Positions 27,298 to 39,915 of a DNA stretch of 64,000 nt are shown here, piece by piece. Source of the stretch: an uncultured Amylibacter sp. (GTDB lineage Bacteria > Pseudomonadota > Alphaproteobacteria > Rhodobacterales > Rhodobacteraceae). The DNA lies in NCBI GenBank assembly GCA_959347425.1, contig OY365741.1:682001-746000 (forward strand), in the 5' to 3' direction. Under the pieces are notes generated by a model. That model was not told the origin of the DNA. It searched no databases and was given only the letters and a program-made list of their open reading frames with translations. Made by a program: the position numbers and the translations under genes. Positions within the stretch are counted from its first letter, which is position 1. Each line of letters opens with the position of its first letter.

Positions 27298-29115
27298 GTA
27301 GACCCGCGCTTTCGGCGCGATTTTTGCCAGTGAAATGCCGCCATCCGCTTCCGCAGTTAACGGCGCAGTATGAACATCGCGGTAGGTCATCGCGACCGTT
27401 GCCCCCGCAACCCGTGCCAGCGAATGCACCCGCCAATTCGCATCATCTCTATCCGGATAATCCTCGTGCGCGTGCGCCCCGCGTGATTCGCGCCGCGCCA
27501 CCGCCCCAAATATAGTCGCCAGAGCGTTCGGCATTAAATTCGCCAATTCCAGCGTTTCCATCAAATCCGAATTCCATATTAACGAGCGGTCGCTAACGCT
27601 AATATCATCCAGTTTGCCTGCTATTGCGGTCATTTTCTCACACCCCTCTGCCAGCGTTTTTTCGGTACGAAACACGGCCGCATCGGCTTGCATAGTCTTT
27701 TGCATTTCCAAACGTAAATCAGCCGTTGCCACCGCCCCGTCCGCATAACGCAACCCGTCAAACCGCGCCACGCATTTATCCACGCAAGCCATATTTACAG
27801 GGGGATTAGCCGCCCCCGCCTCAATAATCTGCCCCGCCCGAACAGCGGCGGCGCGCCCGAAAACAACCAGATCTATCAAACTGTTAGAGCCCAGCCGATT
27901 CGCGCCATGCACCGAGGCACACCCAGCCTCCCCCACAGCCATAAGACCGGGTAAAATACGGTCATGGTCTTTGGCGGAGGGATTCAAAACCTCGCCCCAA
28001 TAATTGGTCGGTATCCCGCCCATATTGTAATGCACGGTTGGCAAAACGGGAATCGGCTCTTTGTGAATATCCACACCCGCAAATATCCGCGCCGATTCGG
28101 TAATGCCGGGCAAACGTTCCGCCAGAGTTTCAGGCGGTAAGTGATTCAAATGCAGGTGAATATGGTCTTTTTCCGTGCCAATCCCCCGCCCCGCACGGAT
28201 TTCCAAGGTCATGCACCGCGACACGACATCCCGCGAAGCCAAATCTTTGTAAGTAGGGGCGTAACGTTCCATAAACCGTTCGCCCTCGGCATTCGTTAGG
28301 TATCCGCCTTCGCCCCGCGCACCTTCGGTAATCAAGCAACCCGCGCCATAAATCCCCGTTGGGTGGAATTGCACGAACTCCATATCCTGCAAGGCAAAGC
28401 CAGCCCGCGCCACCATACCACCGCCATCGCCAGTACAGCTATGCGCGGAAGTCGCGCTGAAATACGCCCGCCCATAGCCGCCCGTTGCCAGAACAACCAT
28501 CTTTGCGTTAAACACATGCAGGCTGCCATCGTCCAGTTTCCACGCGACCACACCTTGGCAAATACCGTCCGTGCTGATGATTAAATCCAGCACAAAGTAT
28601 TCTATGTAGAACTCGGCATTATGTTTCAATGACTGCCCATAAAGCGTGTGTAAAATCGCATGTCCCGTGCGGTCGGCAGCGGCACAGGTACGTTGAGCGG
28701 GCGGACCTTCGCCATATTCGGTGGTATGTCCGCCGAAAGGACGTTGGTAAATTTTGCCCTCTTCGGTGCGGGAAAATGGGACTCCATAATGTTCCAGTTC
28801 ATAAACCGCCTTGGGGGCTTCGCGGACAAGGTATTCCATCGCGTCCGTATCGCCGAGCCAGTCTGACCCCTTTATCGTATCGTATAAATGCCATTTCCAG
28901 TGGTCGTTCATATCCGTGCCTACGTCCATATTGCCAAGGCTGGCGGCTATTCCGCCTTGGGCGGCGACGGTGTGCGAACGGGTGGGGAATAATTTGGATA
29001 TACAGGCGGTTTTTAGCCCTTGTTCCGCCATGCCTAGGGTCGCGCGGAGCCCTGCCCCGCCTGCGCCAACGACTATCACATCGTAATCATGGTGGGTGTA
29101 TTGATAGCTTGCCAT
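27295..29115 (-). CDS. sdhA: Succinate dehydrogenase flavoprotein subunit
   Basis: Oxidises succinate to fumarate with covalent FAD. The 606 residues show [19 protein letters not shown] at the N-terminus, the flavinylated histidine in [16 protein letters not shown], the active-site stretches [29 protein letters not shown] around residue 240, [12 protein letters not shown], and the C-terminal [20 protein letters not shown]. Normal length. Preceded by sdhD with a 24-base gap; followed by the inserted vapD-like gene. Confidence 0.97.
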   Translation of the reverse strand: MASYQYTHHDYDVIVVGAGGAGLRATLGMAEQGLKTACISKLFPTRSHTVAAQGGIAASLGNMDVGTDMNDHWKWHLYDTIKGSDWLGDTDAMEYLVREAPKAVYELEHYGVPFSRTEEGKIYQRPFGGHTTEYGEGPPAQRTCAAADRTGHAILHTLYGQSLKHNAEFYIEYFVLDLIISTDGICQGVVAWKLDDGSLHVFNAKMVVLATGGYGRAYFSATSAHSCTGDGGGMVARAGFALQDMEFVQFHPTGIYGAGCLITEGARGEGGYLTNAEGERFMERYAPTYKDLASRDVVSRCMTLEIRAGRGIGTEKDHIHLHLNHLPPETLAERLPGITESARIFAGVDIHKEPIPVLPTVHYNMGGIPTNYWGEVLNPSAKDHDRILPGLMAVGEAGCASVHGANRLGSNSLIDLVVFGRAAAVRAGQIIEAGAANPPVNMACVDKCVARFDGLRYADGAVATADLRLEMQKTMQADAAVFRTEKTLAEGCEKMTAIAGKLDDISVSDRSLIWNSDLMETLELANLMPNALATIFGAVARRESRGAHAHEDYPDRDDANWRVHSLARVAGATVAMTYRDVHTAPLTAEADGGISLAKIAPKARVY

Positions 29116-29139
29116 GGGGGGAGTCCTTTTATATGGGGT

Positions 29140-29484
29140 TTAGCCGCGTATCATCAGGGATATCAGGGCGAATATAGCGGCAGAGCCAACACCCCAGCAG
29201 AACGCACGGATAAGAATCGGCAGGATGATGACGGCGGGTTTTGCGTGGATATAATCGCCGACTATGACTTGGAGTCCGTCGCTGAGGTGTTTGCTGGTAA
29301 GCAGGAAAAACATGGCGAGGGGTAAGGCGACTATCGGTGAGGATAGGCACGCGATGACTTCCGCATGGGGTTTGCCGATTAAACAACCAAAGATAACGAC
29401 GGCAAAGATGGTCAGGGGAATCAGCGCGACTGCGGTCAGCCTTTCCATCAGCCAATGTTTGGCGTGGGGACGGTTTTTAGTCAT
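29140..29484 (-). CDS. sdhD: Succinate dehydrogenase membrane anchor SdhD
   Basis: About 114 residues with three membrane helices. HWLMERLTAVALIPLTIF at the start of helix 1 and KHLSDGLQVIVGDYIH, containing the candidate heme-ligand histidine, in helix 2 are typical of alphaproteobacterial SdhD. ATG 29484 overlaps the sdhC stop by four bases (ATGA); the longer upstream frame is antisense noise. Confidence 0.9.
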   Translation of the reverse strand: MTKNRPHAKHWLMERLTAVALIPLTIFAVVIFGCLIGKPHAEVIACLSSPIVALPLAMFFLLTSKHLSDGLQVIVGDYIHAKPAVIILPILIRAFCWGVGSAAIFALISLMIRG

Positions 29485-29885
29485 AATACACCCCCAAAAT
29501 ATAACAGGCAAAGGGCGGTTAAAACCACGCTGCCGATAATCATTATCCAGCCCATTCTGTCCGCGTTTTGCACCGATAGCCCCGCGCCCATATCCCAGAT
29601 AAGGTGGCGAATCCCGCCCAAACTGTGGTAAAATAACGCCCAGAGTGACGCGGACAGGATGATAATGCCGATTGGATGGGTTAGCACGCAAGTCATAAAA
29701 GCAAAGGCTTTGGGCGATACTGCCGCCGCCCAAACCCACCCTGATATTAGGAAAAACGCGACAATCAGCGACAGCCCACTGATACGCACGAGGATGGAGG
29801 TCATAGAGCTCATCTGCGGGCGATAAATCGTCAAATGCGGTGAAAGCGGGCGGTTTTGTGGGGGTTGTGGCGGTTTATCGGTCAT
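29481..29885 (-). CDS. sdhC: Succinate dehydrogenase cytochrome b556 subunit SdhC
   Basis: About 134 residues with three membrane helices. The N-terminal RPLSPHLTIYRPQMSSMTSI and HSLGGIRHLIWDMG, with the heme-b histidine, are family signatures; together with SdhD it forms the quinone site. The ATG at 29885 gives the usual short cytoplasmic lead. First gene of the sdhCDA-vapD-sdhB operon. Confidence 0.94.
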   Translation of the reverse strand: MTDKPPQPPQNRPLSPHLTIYRPQMSSMTSILVRISGLSLIVAFFLISGWVWAAAVSPKAFAFMTCVLTHPIGIIILSASLWALFYHSLGGIRHLIWDMGAGLSVQNADRMGWIMIIGSVVLTALCLLYFGGVL

Positions 29886-29930
29886 GTTTTTGAGCTTATA
29901 GCGTTTGATGGCAAAGCGCAAGGGGGTTTT

Positions 29931-29965
29931 TTAGTTGTTAGTTATTAGTTATTAGTTGTTAGTGA
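29931..29965 (+). repeat. Short heptamer array between sdhC and dmdA
   Basis: About five TTAGTTG/TTAGTTA/TTAGTGA units without the island core, in the spacer between the divergent sdhC and dmdA genes. Just downstream lies GAATTGACAATTAACAATTC, a short palindromic stretch. Confidence 0.7.
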
Positions 29966-30032
29966 TGAATTGACAATTAACAATTCCCACACTATACCCA
30001 CACCTCAAACCATCCCAAAAGACCCCCCACAG

Positions 30033-31179
30033 ATGACAGATTCCATAGACAAAACCACTATAAACAAATCGGGTATTCTGCCGACCCGCCGCCTCCGCGC
30101 GACCCCTTTCACCAAAGCTATGGAGAAAACACCGCCCCGTTCCTACACCATTTACAACCACATGTTCCTGCCTGCGGTTTTTAATTCTTTACAAGACGAC
30201 TATCACCATTTGAAAAACCACGTCCAGATTTGGGACGTTTCGGTCGAACGGCAAGTGCTGCTAAAGGGCAAAGACGCAAGGCGATTGGCCGTTATGATGA
30301 CTCCGCGGGATTTGCGTAAAGCCCGCGTGGGACGGTGTTATTACGCGCCTTTGACGAACGCCAAGGGCGGGATTATAAACGATCCGTTGGTGTTGTGTTT
30401 GGATGAAGACGAGTTTTCTTTTTCAATCGCCGATAGCGATGTTTTGCTTTGGGTGCAGGGCTTGGCGCAGGGGCTGGGGCTGGATGTAGAGGTCACAGAA
30501 CCCGATGTCAGCCCGCTTGCGATACAGGGTCCCCGCGCCGATGATTTGATGGCGGAAATGTTTGGGCATGAAATCCGTGCGTTGAAATTCTTTGATTTCG
30601 CACCGTTTGAGTTTCAGGGGGTGCAGATGAATATCGGGCGGTCTGGCTGGTCTAAACAAGGCGGGTTTGAGATTTATTTGAATGATTCTGCACTGGGCGA
30701 GGCTTTGTGGAATGCGATTATGCTCGCGGGTGCGCCGTATAATATCCGCGCGGGTTGCCCCAATTTGATTGAACGGATTGAGGGCGGGTTATTTAGCTAT
30801 GGCAACGATATGACGACGGATGAAACTCCGTTAGAGGTTGGGCTGGATGCCTACTGCAATCTGGACGCGGGGCATGATTTTATCGGTAAAGAGGCGTTAT
30901 TAAAGCAGCGTGAAGAGGGTGTGAAACGCCGTATTATGGGGGTGCGGATAGAGGGTGCGCCGATGACTCCCGTCTATACTCCCCTGGATTGTTTTGATAA
31001 AGGGTGGCGCAAGGGCAATCGTAAGGTTGGATTTGTGACCTCTGGCGTTTATTCACCTGATTTTGATGCGAACCTTGGCTTTGCTATGTTGGATATTGAC
31101 TATGCCAAGGATGGGGCGTTGGTGGAAATCGCGATGGATGGGGAACGCCGAGTTGGGCGGGTGTGTCCGTTGCCGTTTA

Positions 31180-31190
<11 letters not shown>
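30033..31190 (+). CDS. dmdA: Dimethylsulfoniopropionate demethylase DmdA
   Basis: GcvT-fold enzyme moving a methyl group from DMSP to tetrahydrofolate, giving methylmercaptopropionate. About 385 residues. Distinctive DmdA segments from memory of the marine enzymes: RRLRATPFTKAME, SYTIYNHMFLP, DDYHHLKNHVQIWDVSVERQ, MTPRDLRKARVGRCYYAPL, IADSDVLLWVQGLAQG, GRSGWSKQGGFEIY and AGCPNLIERIEGGLFSYGND. These separate it from glycine-cleavage GcvT. The start is ATG 30033; a TTG at 29970 would add a weak leader. The last residues NSC and the stop are encoded by heptamer repeat sequence of island F. Confidence 0.9.
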
Positions 31191-32657
<1,467 letters not shown>

Positions 32658-32698
32658 ATTACGCGAACCTCGCATAACATTCTTGGATATAAAAACCG

Positions 32699-35600
32699 AT
32701 GACACAGGCAGACACGAACCAACCTAATATAAATAAGGGGGCGGGCAATGAAGACCAGCACGCTCTGTCGTTTTTACAGGGGGATAATGCCGCCTATATT
32801 GGGCAAATATACGCACAATTCTGCCAGTCGCGTGATTCGGTGGATAAGAGCTGGGCGGATTTTTTTGATGCTGCCCTAAAGGATAGTGCGAAAGATAGTG
32901 CAACGGGCGCAACGGATGAAACAACCGCACCCAGTTGGAAACGTGCCGATTGGCCTCTGACGAATCAAGAAACCTCACCCGATACGCAGTGGTCTAATGG
33001 GGGGAACAAAGGCAACGGCAAGGCAGATGGCAAAACCCAAGCCACAACCCCCGCAACCACAGAAACCAAAACCGAAACCCCCGCCGAAACCAAACGCGCG
33101 GTTCTGGATAGTATCCGCGCCCTCATGCTGATTCGCGCCTATCGCCTACGCGGGCATTTAATCGCTGATTTAGACCCGCTTGATATGCGCGATAAAACCC
33201 CGCATCCCGAATTAGCCCCCGAAAACTATGGATTTACCGATGCTGACCTCGACCGCGAAGTCGTTCTGGACAATGTATTGGGCATGCAATCCGCCACTAT
33301 CCGCGAAATCCTGACTGTCCTACGCCGCACCTATTGCGGCACTTTCGCCCTGCAATATATGCACCTGTCTAACCCTGCCGAGGCAAGCTGGCTAAAAGAA
33401 CGCATTGAAGGATATAAAAACGAAATCCAATTCACGAAAGAGGGTCGCGAGGCAATTTTGAACAAAATGGTAGAGGCAGAAGGCTTTGAACACTTCTGCC
33501 ATGTCAAATACTCTGGCACGAAACGTTTTGGGCTGGATGGGGCAGAATCCCTCATCCCCGCTATGGAGCAAATCATCAAACGCGGCGGCGCCCTTGGCAT
33601 TAAGGATATTATCATCGGCATGCCACATCGCGGGCGGCTGAATGTGCTATCCAATGTGATGGCAAAACCCTACCGCGCGATTTTCAACGAATTCTTTGGT
33701 GGCTCATCCAAACCCGACCAAGTGGAGGGCTCTGGCGATGTCAAATACCATCTGGGCGCGTCCGCCGACCGTATCTTTGACGATAACAATGTGCATTTAT
33801 CCCTAACCGCCAATCCGTCACATTTGGAGGCAGTTAATCCAGTCGTTTTAGGCAAAGCCCGCGCCAAGGGTGATCGTAACGGGCGCAATCGTTCCGCCAT
33901 TCTGCCCCTGTTATTACATGGCGATGCCGCCTTTGCTGGGCAGGGGATTATTGCCGAGTGTTTCGGGCTATCTGGCCTTCGCGGGCATATCACGGGTGGC
34001 ACGATTCATATCGTTGTTAATAATCAAATCGGTTTCACAACCTCGCCCCACGATAGCCGGTCTTCGCCCTATCCCACCGATATTGCTATGATGGTGGAGG
34101 CACCGATTTTCCACGTGAATGGCGATGACCCAGAGGCTGTTGTCCATGCCGCAAAAGTCGCCGTGGAATTCCGCCAAAAGTTCAATAAAGATGTGGTTAT
34201 TGATATTTTCTGCTATCGCCGATTTGGACATAATGAGGGGGACGAGCCGATGTTCACCCAACCTCAAATGTATAAAAAAATCCATGCCCACAAAAGCTCT
34301 ATGCAGATTTATGCCGACCGATTGATAAAAGACGGGTTATTAAGTGCAGAGCAGTTTGAACAGCAAAAAACCGATTTCCAAAACAAACTGGATGAAGAAT
34401 TCACCGCAGGGCGCGATTACAAACCGAACAAAGCCGATTGGCTGGACGGAAACTGGTCGCATTTGGAAAGCACAGACCCAGAATATCAACGCGGTAAAAC
34501 CGCGATTTCCAAGACTCGGTTTAAAGAAATTGCGGCGGCTTTAACCAAAGTCCCCGCCGATTTTAACCCCCATAAAACGCTGTTGCGGATTTTGAAGGCA
34601 AAACAGGCGGCGTTGGAAAACGGCACGGGGATTGATTGGGCGACGGCAGAGGCACTGGCTTTTGGTTCTTTACAGGTCGAGGGTTTTGCCGTGCGATTAT
34701 CGGGGCAGGATTGCACCCGTGGCACGTTCAGCCACCGTCATTCTGGCTTTGTTGATCAGGAAAGCGGGCAGAAATACTATCCGTTAAATCATATACGCGA
34801 GGGCAAACAGGCACCTTATGAGGTGATAGATTCTATGCTATCCGAATACGCGGTTTTGGGCTATGAATACGGGTATTCTTTGGCAGAGCCGAACGCATTG
34901 ACGATATGGGAGGCTCAGTTCGGCGATTTCGCTAATGGTGCGCAGATTATGATTGACCAGTTTATTTCATCGGGCGAATCCAAATGGTTGCGGATGTCTG
35001 GGCTGGTGATGCTACTGCCCCATGGCTATGAGGGACAAGGGCCAGAGCATTCCTCCGCCCGCCCCGAACGGTTTTTGCAGATGTGTGCGGAGAGCAATTG
35101 GATAATCGCAAACTGCACCACTCCGGCAAATTATTTCCATATTTTGCGCCGTCAATTGCATCGTACCTATCGTAAGCCTTTGGTGATTATGGCGCCGAAA
35201 TCCTTGTTACGTCATAAAATGGCGGTTAATGATATCGCGCATTTCACCGCCGATTCTAGTTTTCACCGTATTTTACACGATGACGCGGAAAACGGCTTGT
35301 CGGACACAAAACTGGTTGCCGATAAGCAGATAAAACGGGTGGTTTTGTGTAGTGGCAAGGTTTATTATGACCTGCTGGCGGAGCGTGATAAGCGCGAAAT
35401 CCGCGATATTTACCTGATGCGGGTGGAACAAATCTACCCCGTGCCGAAAATCGCTTTGACCAAGGAATTATCGCGGTTTAAGCAAGCCGATATCGTGTGG
35501 TGTCAGGAAGAACCCCAAAACCAAGGTGTTTGGTCGTTCATCAACCCGCATTTGGAAGAATTGCTGTTGAAAATCGGTGCAAAACACACCCGCCCGATTT

Positions 35601-35731
35601 ATGTAGGGCGAGGCGAAGCCGCCGCCCCCGCCACTGGTTTGGCGCGGAGTCATAAGGAAGAGCAGGATTCTCTGGTCAATGATGCGTTAAGTTTGAAACC
35701 CGCAAAATCTGTTAAAAAAGGAAAGAAATAA
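32699..35731 (+). CDS. sucA: 2-oxoglutarate dehydrogenase E1
   Basis: Thiamine-diphosphate E1 that decarboxylates 2-oxoglutarate and acylates the E2 lipoyl arm. The 1010 residues start with the SucA N-terminal motif [17 protein letters not shown], have a Thr/Glu/Lys-rich spacer near 100-125, then [33 protein letters not shown] and [12 protein letters not shown] for the ThDP domain, and the C-terminal [21 protein letters not shown]. The sucB start overlaps the stop by one base (TAATG). Confidence 0.97.
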   Translation: MTQADTNQPNINKGAGNEDQHALSFLQGDNAAYIGQIYAQFCQSRDSVDKSWADFFDAALKDSAKDSATGATDETTAPSWKRADWPLTNQETSPDTQWSNGGNKGNGKADGKTQATTPATTETKTETPAETKRAVLDSIRALMLIRAYRLRGHLIADLDPLDMRDKTPHPELAPENYGFTDADLDREVVLDNVLGMQSATIREILTVLRRTYCGTFALQYMHLSNPAEASWLKERIEGYKNEIQFTKEGREAILNKMVEAEGFEHFCHVKYSGTKRFGLDGAESLIPAMEQIIKRGGALGIKDIIIGMPHRGRLNVLSNVMAKPYRAIFNEFFGGSSKPDQVEGSGDVKYHLGASADRIFDDNNVHLSLTANPSHLEAVNPVVLGKARAKGDRNGRNRSAILPLLLHGDAAFAGQGIIAECFGLSGLRGHITGGTIHIVVNNQIGFTTSPHDSRSSPYPTDIAMMVEAPIFHVNGDDPEAVVHAAKVAVEFRQKFNKDVVIDIFCYRRFGHNEGDEPMFTQPQMYKKIHAHKSSMQIYADRLIKDGLLSAEQFEQQKTDFQNKLDEEFTAGRDYKPNKADWLDGNWSHLESTDPEYQRGKTAISKTRFKEIAAALTKVPADFNPHKTLLRILKAKQAALENGTGIDWATAEALAFGSLQVEGFAVRLSGQDCTRGTFSHRHSGFVDQESGQKYYPLNHIREGKQAPYEVIDSMLSEYAVLGYEYGYSLAEPNALTIWEAQFGDFANGAQIMIDQFISSGESKWLRMSGLVMLLPHGYEGQGPEHSSARPERFLQMCAESNWIIANCTTPANYFHILRRQLHRTYRKPLVIMAPKSLLRHKMAVNDIAHFTADSSFHRILHDDAENGLSDTKLVADKQIKRVVLCSGKVYYDLLAERDKREIRDIYLMRVEQIYPVPKIALTKELSRFKQADIVWCQEEPQNQGVWSFINPHLEELLLKIGAKHTRPIYVGRGEAAAPATGLARSHKEEQDSLVNDALSLKPAKSVKKGKK

Positions 35732-37017
35732 TGTCTAAAGAAATCAGCGAAGTCCGCGTGCCTACTCTGGGTGAAAGCGTCACCGAGGCAACCATCGCCA
35801 AATGGCATAAAAAGGCTGGCGATGCCGTCGCCCGTGATGAAATAATTTGCGAGCTGGAAACGGATAAAGTGTCCGTGGAGGTATCCGCGGCAGAGGCTGG
35901 GGTTTTGGCGGAAATCATCGTGGCAGAGGGTGCGAATGTTGGGATTGATGCGTTGCTGGCGACTATTAAAATTGGTGAGGGTAAAGGTGGTGACATGACT
36001 GGCGCGGCTGGCGATTCCGTGAAGAACGGCGCGGGCGCAGAGGAGAGCCCTGTTGCGCCCGACCCTGCGCCCGCGACCCCCGCCAATACGGGCGGTAATA
36101 AAACGACTACCACAGTCGTTGCGACAGACTCACCCCCACCCGCAGGTGTGAAAAACGCACCCTCGGCAGAAAAATTGATGACGGAACATAGCTTGCAAAA
36201 CATTGCTGGCACGGGGCGTGACGGACGGATTATGAAGGCCGATGTGCTGGCGGCGTTAGACCGCACCACGCCGATAAACACCCCCGCAAACACCCCCGTT
36301 TCGGCGAAAACCCCGCAACAAGGGGAGGAGCGAGTGAAAATGACTCGCCTGCGTCAAACCATTGCCAAACGACTGAAAGACAGCCAAAACACCGCCGCCA
36401 TGCTAACCACCTATAACGAGGTGGATATGTCCGCGATTATCGCCCTTCGTGCCGCCCATCAGGCGGATTTCGTGAAAAAACACGGGATAAAACTGGGGTT
36501 CATGGCGTTTTTCACCAAGGCATGTTGCGTTGCGTTAAAAGAAGTGCCAGAGGTGAATTCCGAAATTGACGGCGATGAAATCGTGTATAAAAACTATGTT
36601 AATATGGGGATAGCCGTCGGCACCCCCAACGGTTTGGTCGTCCCTGTGCTGCGTGATGCCGACCAGATGAGCTTTGCTGATGTGGAAAAAAACCTGTTTA
36701 TATTGGGGCAGAAAGCCCGCGATGGGCAACTGGCTATGGATGATTTGCAGGGCGGTAGTTTTACGATTTCCAATGGGGGGATTTATGGCTCTATGATGTC
36801 GTCGCCGATTTTGAACCCCCCGCAATCGGGGATTTTGGGGATGCACGCGATACAAAAACGCGCGGTTGTGGTGGAGGATGCGGTGGTCGTGCGCCCGATG
36901 ATGTATTTGGCTTTGTCCTATGACCATCGCGTGGTGGATGGCAAAGGTGCGGTTACGTTTCTGGTGCGTGTGCGTGAGTTGCTGGAAGACCCCGCACGGT
37001 TGCTGATTGACGTTTGA
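35731..37017 (+). CDS. sucB: 2-oxoglutarate dehydrogenase E2 (dihydrolipoyl succinyltransferase)
   Basis: Core acyltransferase of the complex. The 428 residues consist of one lipoyl domain ([14 protein letters not shown], lipoyl lysine about residue 44), an Ala/Pro/Thr-rich linker, the E3/E1-binding segment ([20 protein letters not shown]) near 148-175, and the catalytic domain ending in [12 protein letters not shown] with the active-site histidine and aspartate. The stop is directly followed by TTTTAGTGATTAG heptamers. Confidence 0.96.
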   Translation: MSKEISEVRVPTLGESVTEATIAKWHKKAGDAVARDEIICELETDKVSVEVSAAEAGVLAEIIVAEGANVGIDALLATIKIGEGKGGDMTGAAGDSVKNGAGAEESPVAPDPAPATPANTGGNKTTTTVVATDSPPPAGVKNAPSAEKLMTEHSLQNIAGTGRDGRIMKADVLAALDRTTPINTPANTPVSAKTPQQGEERVKMTRLRQTIAKRLKDSQNTAAMLTTYNEVDMSAIIALRAAHQADFVKKHGIKLGFMAFFTKACCVALKEVPEVNSEIDGDEIVYKNYVNMGIAVGTPNGLVVPVLRDADQMSFADVEKNLFILGQKARDGQLAMDDLQGGSFTISNGGIYGSMMSSPILNPPQSGILGMHAIQKRAVVVEDAVVVRPMMYLALSYDHRVVDGKGAVTFLVRVRELLEDPARLLIDV

Positions 37018-37044
37018 TTTTAGTGATTAGTTGTTAGTGATTAA
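37018..37044 (+). repeat. Short heptamer run after sucB
   Basis: Three to four TTAGTGA/TTAGTTG units between the sucB stop and the small exported-protein gene. Confidence 0.6.
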
Positions 37045-37058
37045 CGGGGGAAATTAAA

Positions 37059-37385
37059 ATGCGCAAAATAATCTTAATGGCACTGTTTGCTTTTGCCATC
37101 GCACTGCCCGCCACCGCGCAGGACTATGTTATATGCAAAGCCGTGGGTCGCCTCGCCGAAAAAATAATGATTGAACGTCAAGACGGCACACCAATGGCGC
37201 AGGTCATGGAGGCGGCAAAACAGAGCACTTCTGCCAACCCCGATTTCGCCGATATGGCAAAGCCACTCACCGAAATTATCCTTGCCGCATATAGCCACCC
37301 GCAGGGGCAAACCGCCCAAGCACAAACCCAAACCATCCAAGATTTCAAACGCACGGTCACTAAAACCTGCTATGAAAGCCTTTAA
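37059..37385 (+). CDS. Small exported protein, unknown function
   Basis: A 108-residue protein not assigned to a family by me. It begins with a typical Sec signal peptide (MRKIILMALFAFAIALPATA, cleavage before QD), leaving a mostly helical periplasmic protein of about 88 residues with two cysteines (VICKAV and TKTCYE) that could form a disulfide. GGGGGAAA precedes the ATG. It sits between sucB and lpd on the same strand and is probably co-transcribed with them, though an export product has no obvious link to the dehydrogenase. Confidence 0.7.
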   Translation: MRKIILMALFAFAIALPATAQDYVICKAVGRLAEKIMIERQDGTPMAQVMEAAKQSTSANPDFADMAKPLTEIILAAYSHPQGQTAQAQTQTIQDFKRTVTKTCYESL

Positions 37386-37419
37386 ACCCTAAACCCAACT
37401 TTAAAAAAGGAAAAACAAA

Positions 37420-38805
37420 ATGGCAAATTACGACGTTATCATCATAGGCGGGGGTCCAGGCGGTTATGTCTGCGCGATTCGCTGTGCGCAATTAGGACTG
37501 AAAACCGCTTGTGTAGAGGGGCGAGACGCGCTCGGCGGCACTTGCCTGAATGTCGGCTGTATTCCGTCCAAAGCGTTGCTCCACGCCAGCCATTGCTACC
37601 ACGATGCCCAGCATAATTTTGAAAAAATGGGCATTACCGCGACTCCAAAGATAGATTTCGCCAAAATGCAGGAGTACAAAGCGGGAGTCATCGCGCAAAA
37701 CACCGCGGGGATTGAATTCCTGTTTAAGAAAAACAAAATCGATTGGCTGCGCGGTTGGGGCAGTTTGGCGGGCGACGGCAAGGTTAAAATCGGCAAAGAC
37801 ACGCACAGCGCGAAATCCATCGTTATCGCTACGGGCTCGGATGTCGCGCCGTTAAAAGGCGTGAAATTGGATGAGAAAATAGTCGTGTCCTCCACGGGCG
37901 CGTTATCCCTGCCCAAAGTGCCAAAGAAAATGGTCGTCATTGGCGCGGGGGTGATTGGGTTGGAAATGGGGTCGGTTTATGCTCGGTTGGGCAGCGAAGT
38001 CAGCGTGATTGAATACCTGCCCAGTATCACTCCAGGGATGGATGGTGAGGTCAGCAAAACTTTCCAACGTATTCTAAAACGCCAAGGTTTGGGCTTTATT
38101 ATGGGGGCGGCTGTGCAGTCCGTGTCGGTAAAAGGCAAGGCTGCAAAGGTGGAATATAAGGTGATGAAAACCGATAAGGTCGAGGTGATGGAGGCAGATT
38201 GCGTTCTGCTGGCAACGGGTCGGCGACCGTTTGTCGACGGGCTTGGGTTCGGCGATTTGGGCGGTGCGGTGACTGCCCAGGGGCAGATTGAAACGAGTGC
38301 GGACTGGCGGACTAATCTGGACGGAGTTTATGCGATTGGCGATGTTTGCGCAGGGCCGATGCTGGCGCATAAGGCCGAAGATGAGGGTATGGCAGTGGCG
38401 GAAGTGATAGCTGGTGGCAAAGGGCATGTCAATTACGGCATCATTCCCAGCGTGATTTATACCGCGCCAGAGGTTGCCAGTGTTGGGCAAACTGAGGAGC
38501 AGTTAAAGGAAGCGGGTGTGGATTATAAGGTTGGTAAATTCAGCTTTATGGGCAACGGGCGTGCTAAGGCGGTTTTCCAAGCCGATGGGTTTGTGAAAAT
38601 GCTGGTGGATGCGGGGACGGATCGTATTTTGGGGTGTCATGTGATTGGACCAGCGGCTGGGGATTTGATACACGAGGTTTGCGTGGCGATGGAATTCGGG
38701 GCTTCGGCGCAGGATTTGGCGATGACATGTCACGCCCATCCGACGTTCAGTGAGGCTATGCGAGAGGCCGCCCTGGCATGTGGCGATGGGGCGATACACG
38801 CGTGA
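37420..38805 (+). CDS. lpd: Dihydrolipoyl dehydrogenase (E3)
   Basis: Flavin disulfide reductase that reoxidises lipoyl groups of 2-oxoacid dehydrogenases. The 461 residues have the FAD motif [17 protein letters not shown], redox disulfide [19 protein letters not shown] motif [23 protein letters not shown] motif [19 protein letters not shown], and the C-terminal catalytic [27 protein letters not shown] lies upstream of ATG 37420. The stop TGA is directly followed by the longest heptamer array of the window. Confidence 0.96.
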   Translation: MANYDVIIIGGGPGGYVCAIRCAQLGLKTACVEGRDALGGTCLNVGCIPSKALLHASHCYHDAQHNFEKMGITATPKIDFAKMQEYKAGVIAQNTAGIEFLFKKNKIDWLRGWGSLAGDGKVKIGKDTHSAKSIVIATGSDVAPLKGVKLDEKIVVSSTGALSLPKVPKKMVVIGAGVIGLEMGSVYARLGSEVSVIEYLPSITPGMDGEVSKTFQRILKRQGLGFIMGAAVQSVSVKGKAAKVEYKVMKTDKVEVMEADCVLLATGRRPFVDGLGFGDLGGAVTAQGQIETSADWRTNLDGVYAIGDVCAGPMLAHKAEDEGMAVAEVIAGGKGHVNYGIIPSVIYTAPEVASVGQTEEQLKEAGVDYKVGKFSFMGNGRAKAVFQADGFVKMLVDAGTDRILGCHVIGPAAGDLIHEVCVAMEFGASAQDLAMTCHAHPTFSEAMREAALACGDGAIHA

Positions 38806-38806
38806 G

Positions 38807-38960
38807 TTAGTTGTTAGTTGTTAGTTATTAGTTATTAGTTATTAGTTATTAGTTATTAGTTATTAGTTATTAGTTATTAGTTATTAGTTATTAGTTATTA
38901 GTTATTAGTTATTAGTTATTAGTTATTAGTTATTAGTTGTTAGTTGTTAGTTGTTAGTTG
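38807..38960 (+). repeat. 22-unit heptamer minisatellite
   Basis: 154 bases that divide exactly into 22 heptamers: two TTAGTTG, sixteen TTAGTTA, three TTAGTTG and a final TTAGTGA. Directly after the lpd stop and leading into island G. Because 7 is not a multiple of 3, every reading frame on both strands meets stop codons. Confidence 0.9.
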
Positions 38961-39180
38961 TTAGTGAGCCTGCCCTTCGGGTCTTCGTCATTTCTTTGAA
39001 ATGCCGACCAGCCCCACGCGAGGGCGGGGGCTTTTGTGCATATAGGGCTTTTTATAAGGACAGTTGAACCTGCCCGATCGAAATAAAACTTAGGCAAAAG
39101 CCCATACACAAAAGCCTTTGGTTACAAAATGATAGGTTTTTCCTAGATTTATTTAGGCTTTGCCTAGATGCTAGGGTTGA
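38961..39180 (-). repeat. Intergenic repeat island G core (reverse, degraded)
   Basis: Reverse-oriented partial copy: GCCCTTCGGGTCTTCG, a perfect CATTTC-TTT-GAAATG hairpin (38982-38996), the GGGCTTTTG module, a CAGTTGAACCTGCC stretch shared with island A, CTAGATTTATTTAGGCTTTGCCTAG, then loss of homology. There is no GC-rich terminator and no closing heptamer array. The next 54 bases lead to the AT-rich orphan gene. Confidence 0.8.
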
Positions 39181-39234
39181 TTATTATCGGCTTAATGATT
39201 AGTTAATAAAAATGATAAAAAAGGATAATAAAAT

Positions 39235-39846
39235 ATGAATTTAAATTTTTCTATAGAATCTGATAACATACTTTCTTTTGTTAGACATTGGTCTGGGCTT
39301 TACAATGACCCTCTTGAAAGTATTTATGAAAAACACATAAAAGAAACTCTAACCGAGTATAACATAAAAGAGCTTTACAGATGGAAAAATGAAGGCAAAG
39401 GTAAAATTGCAGCCCGAAAAATAAAAAGCATAGAAAATAATTATCTAATACCACTGCCCGCACTTGATAAACTTGAAGATAGATATTTGAATCATAAACA
39501 GGAAGGTGGGGCAATATGGAACATCTTTTATCTGCACATACTTTCAAAAAATCCGCATTTAAAACAAAAATTACCCGATGAATATCCTATATTTGATAAA
39601 CACGCCTATCGCGCCATGCGCTTTATGAAATTAAAAGAACCTAGGGAGCTACCCAAGTCAGATAGTCAGGTTAACAAACTTTTTATATACACGGAATATA
39701 TCAAATATAAAAAATTCTATAAAGAGATTGAAAACAAAATCCAAGAATACCTTAATGAGGATGGTGACCACGCAAAGCGTAAGATTGATATGGCATTATT
39801 TAAATTCGGACAATTTTTGGAAAAAGCTCAACCTTACCAACGCTAA
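39235..39846 (+). CDS. AT-rich orphan protein, unknown function
   Basis: A 203-residue, Lys/Glu-rich, probably soluble and helical protein with no signal peptide or membrane segment; I do not recognise a family. Notable stretches are FVRHWSGLYNDPLESIYEKH near residue 16 and YPIFDKHAYRAMRFMKLKEP near 120, with FDKHAYRA reminiscent of a helical DNA-glycosylase-like or nuclease fold but not enough for a call. AAAAGGATAAT precedes the ATG. AT content is clearly higher than surrounding genes and it lies between two repeat islands, so it looks like acquired cargo. Confidence 0.65.
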   Translation: MNLNFSIESDNILSFVRHWSGLYNDPLESIYEKHIKETLTEYNIKELYRWKNEGKGKIAARKIKSIENNYLIPLPALDKLEDRYLNHKQEGGAIWNIFYLHILSKNPHLKQKLPDEYPIFDKHAYRAMRFMKLKEPRELPKSDSQVNKLFIYTEYIKYKKFYKEIENKIQEYLNEDGDHAKRKIDMALFKFGQFLEKAQPYQR

Positions 39847-39861
39847 TGTATTGGCTTGGGC

Positions 39862-39915
39862 GCGTACTTACTTGAATATGGCTTGCCCTCAAGAGTTAAG
39901 TACGCACCCCTTTTT
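39862..39915 (+). terminator. Hairpin after the orphan gene
   Basis: GCGTACTTA (39862-39870) pairs perfectly with TAAGTACGC (39897-39905), with an inner CTTGA/TCAAG stem, followed by CCCCTTTTT (39907-39915). A plausible but not ideal intrinsic terminator. Confidence 0.45.

Noticed and set aside
28629..29177. A 182-codon plus-strand frame opposite sdhA
   Set aside because: It is antisense to a fully conserved SdhA sequence and shows no domain or start signal.
38807..38960. Heptamer array as a CRISPR array or telomere-like end
   Set aside because: Units are 7 bases with no spacers and no cas genes; the sequence continues on both sides with ordinary genes, so it is not a chromosome end.
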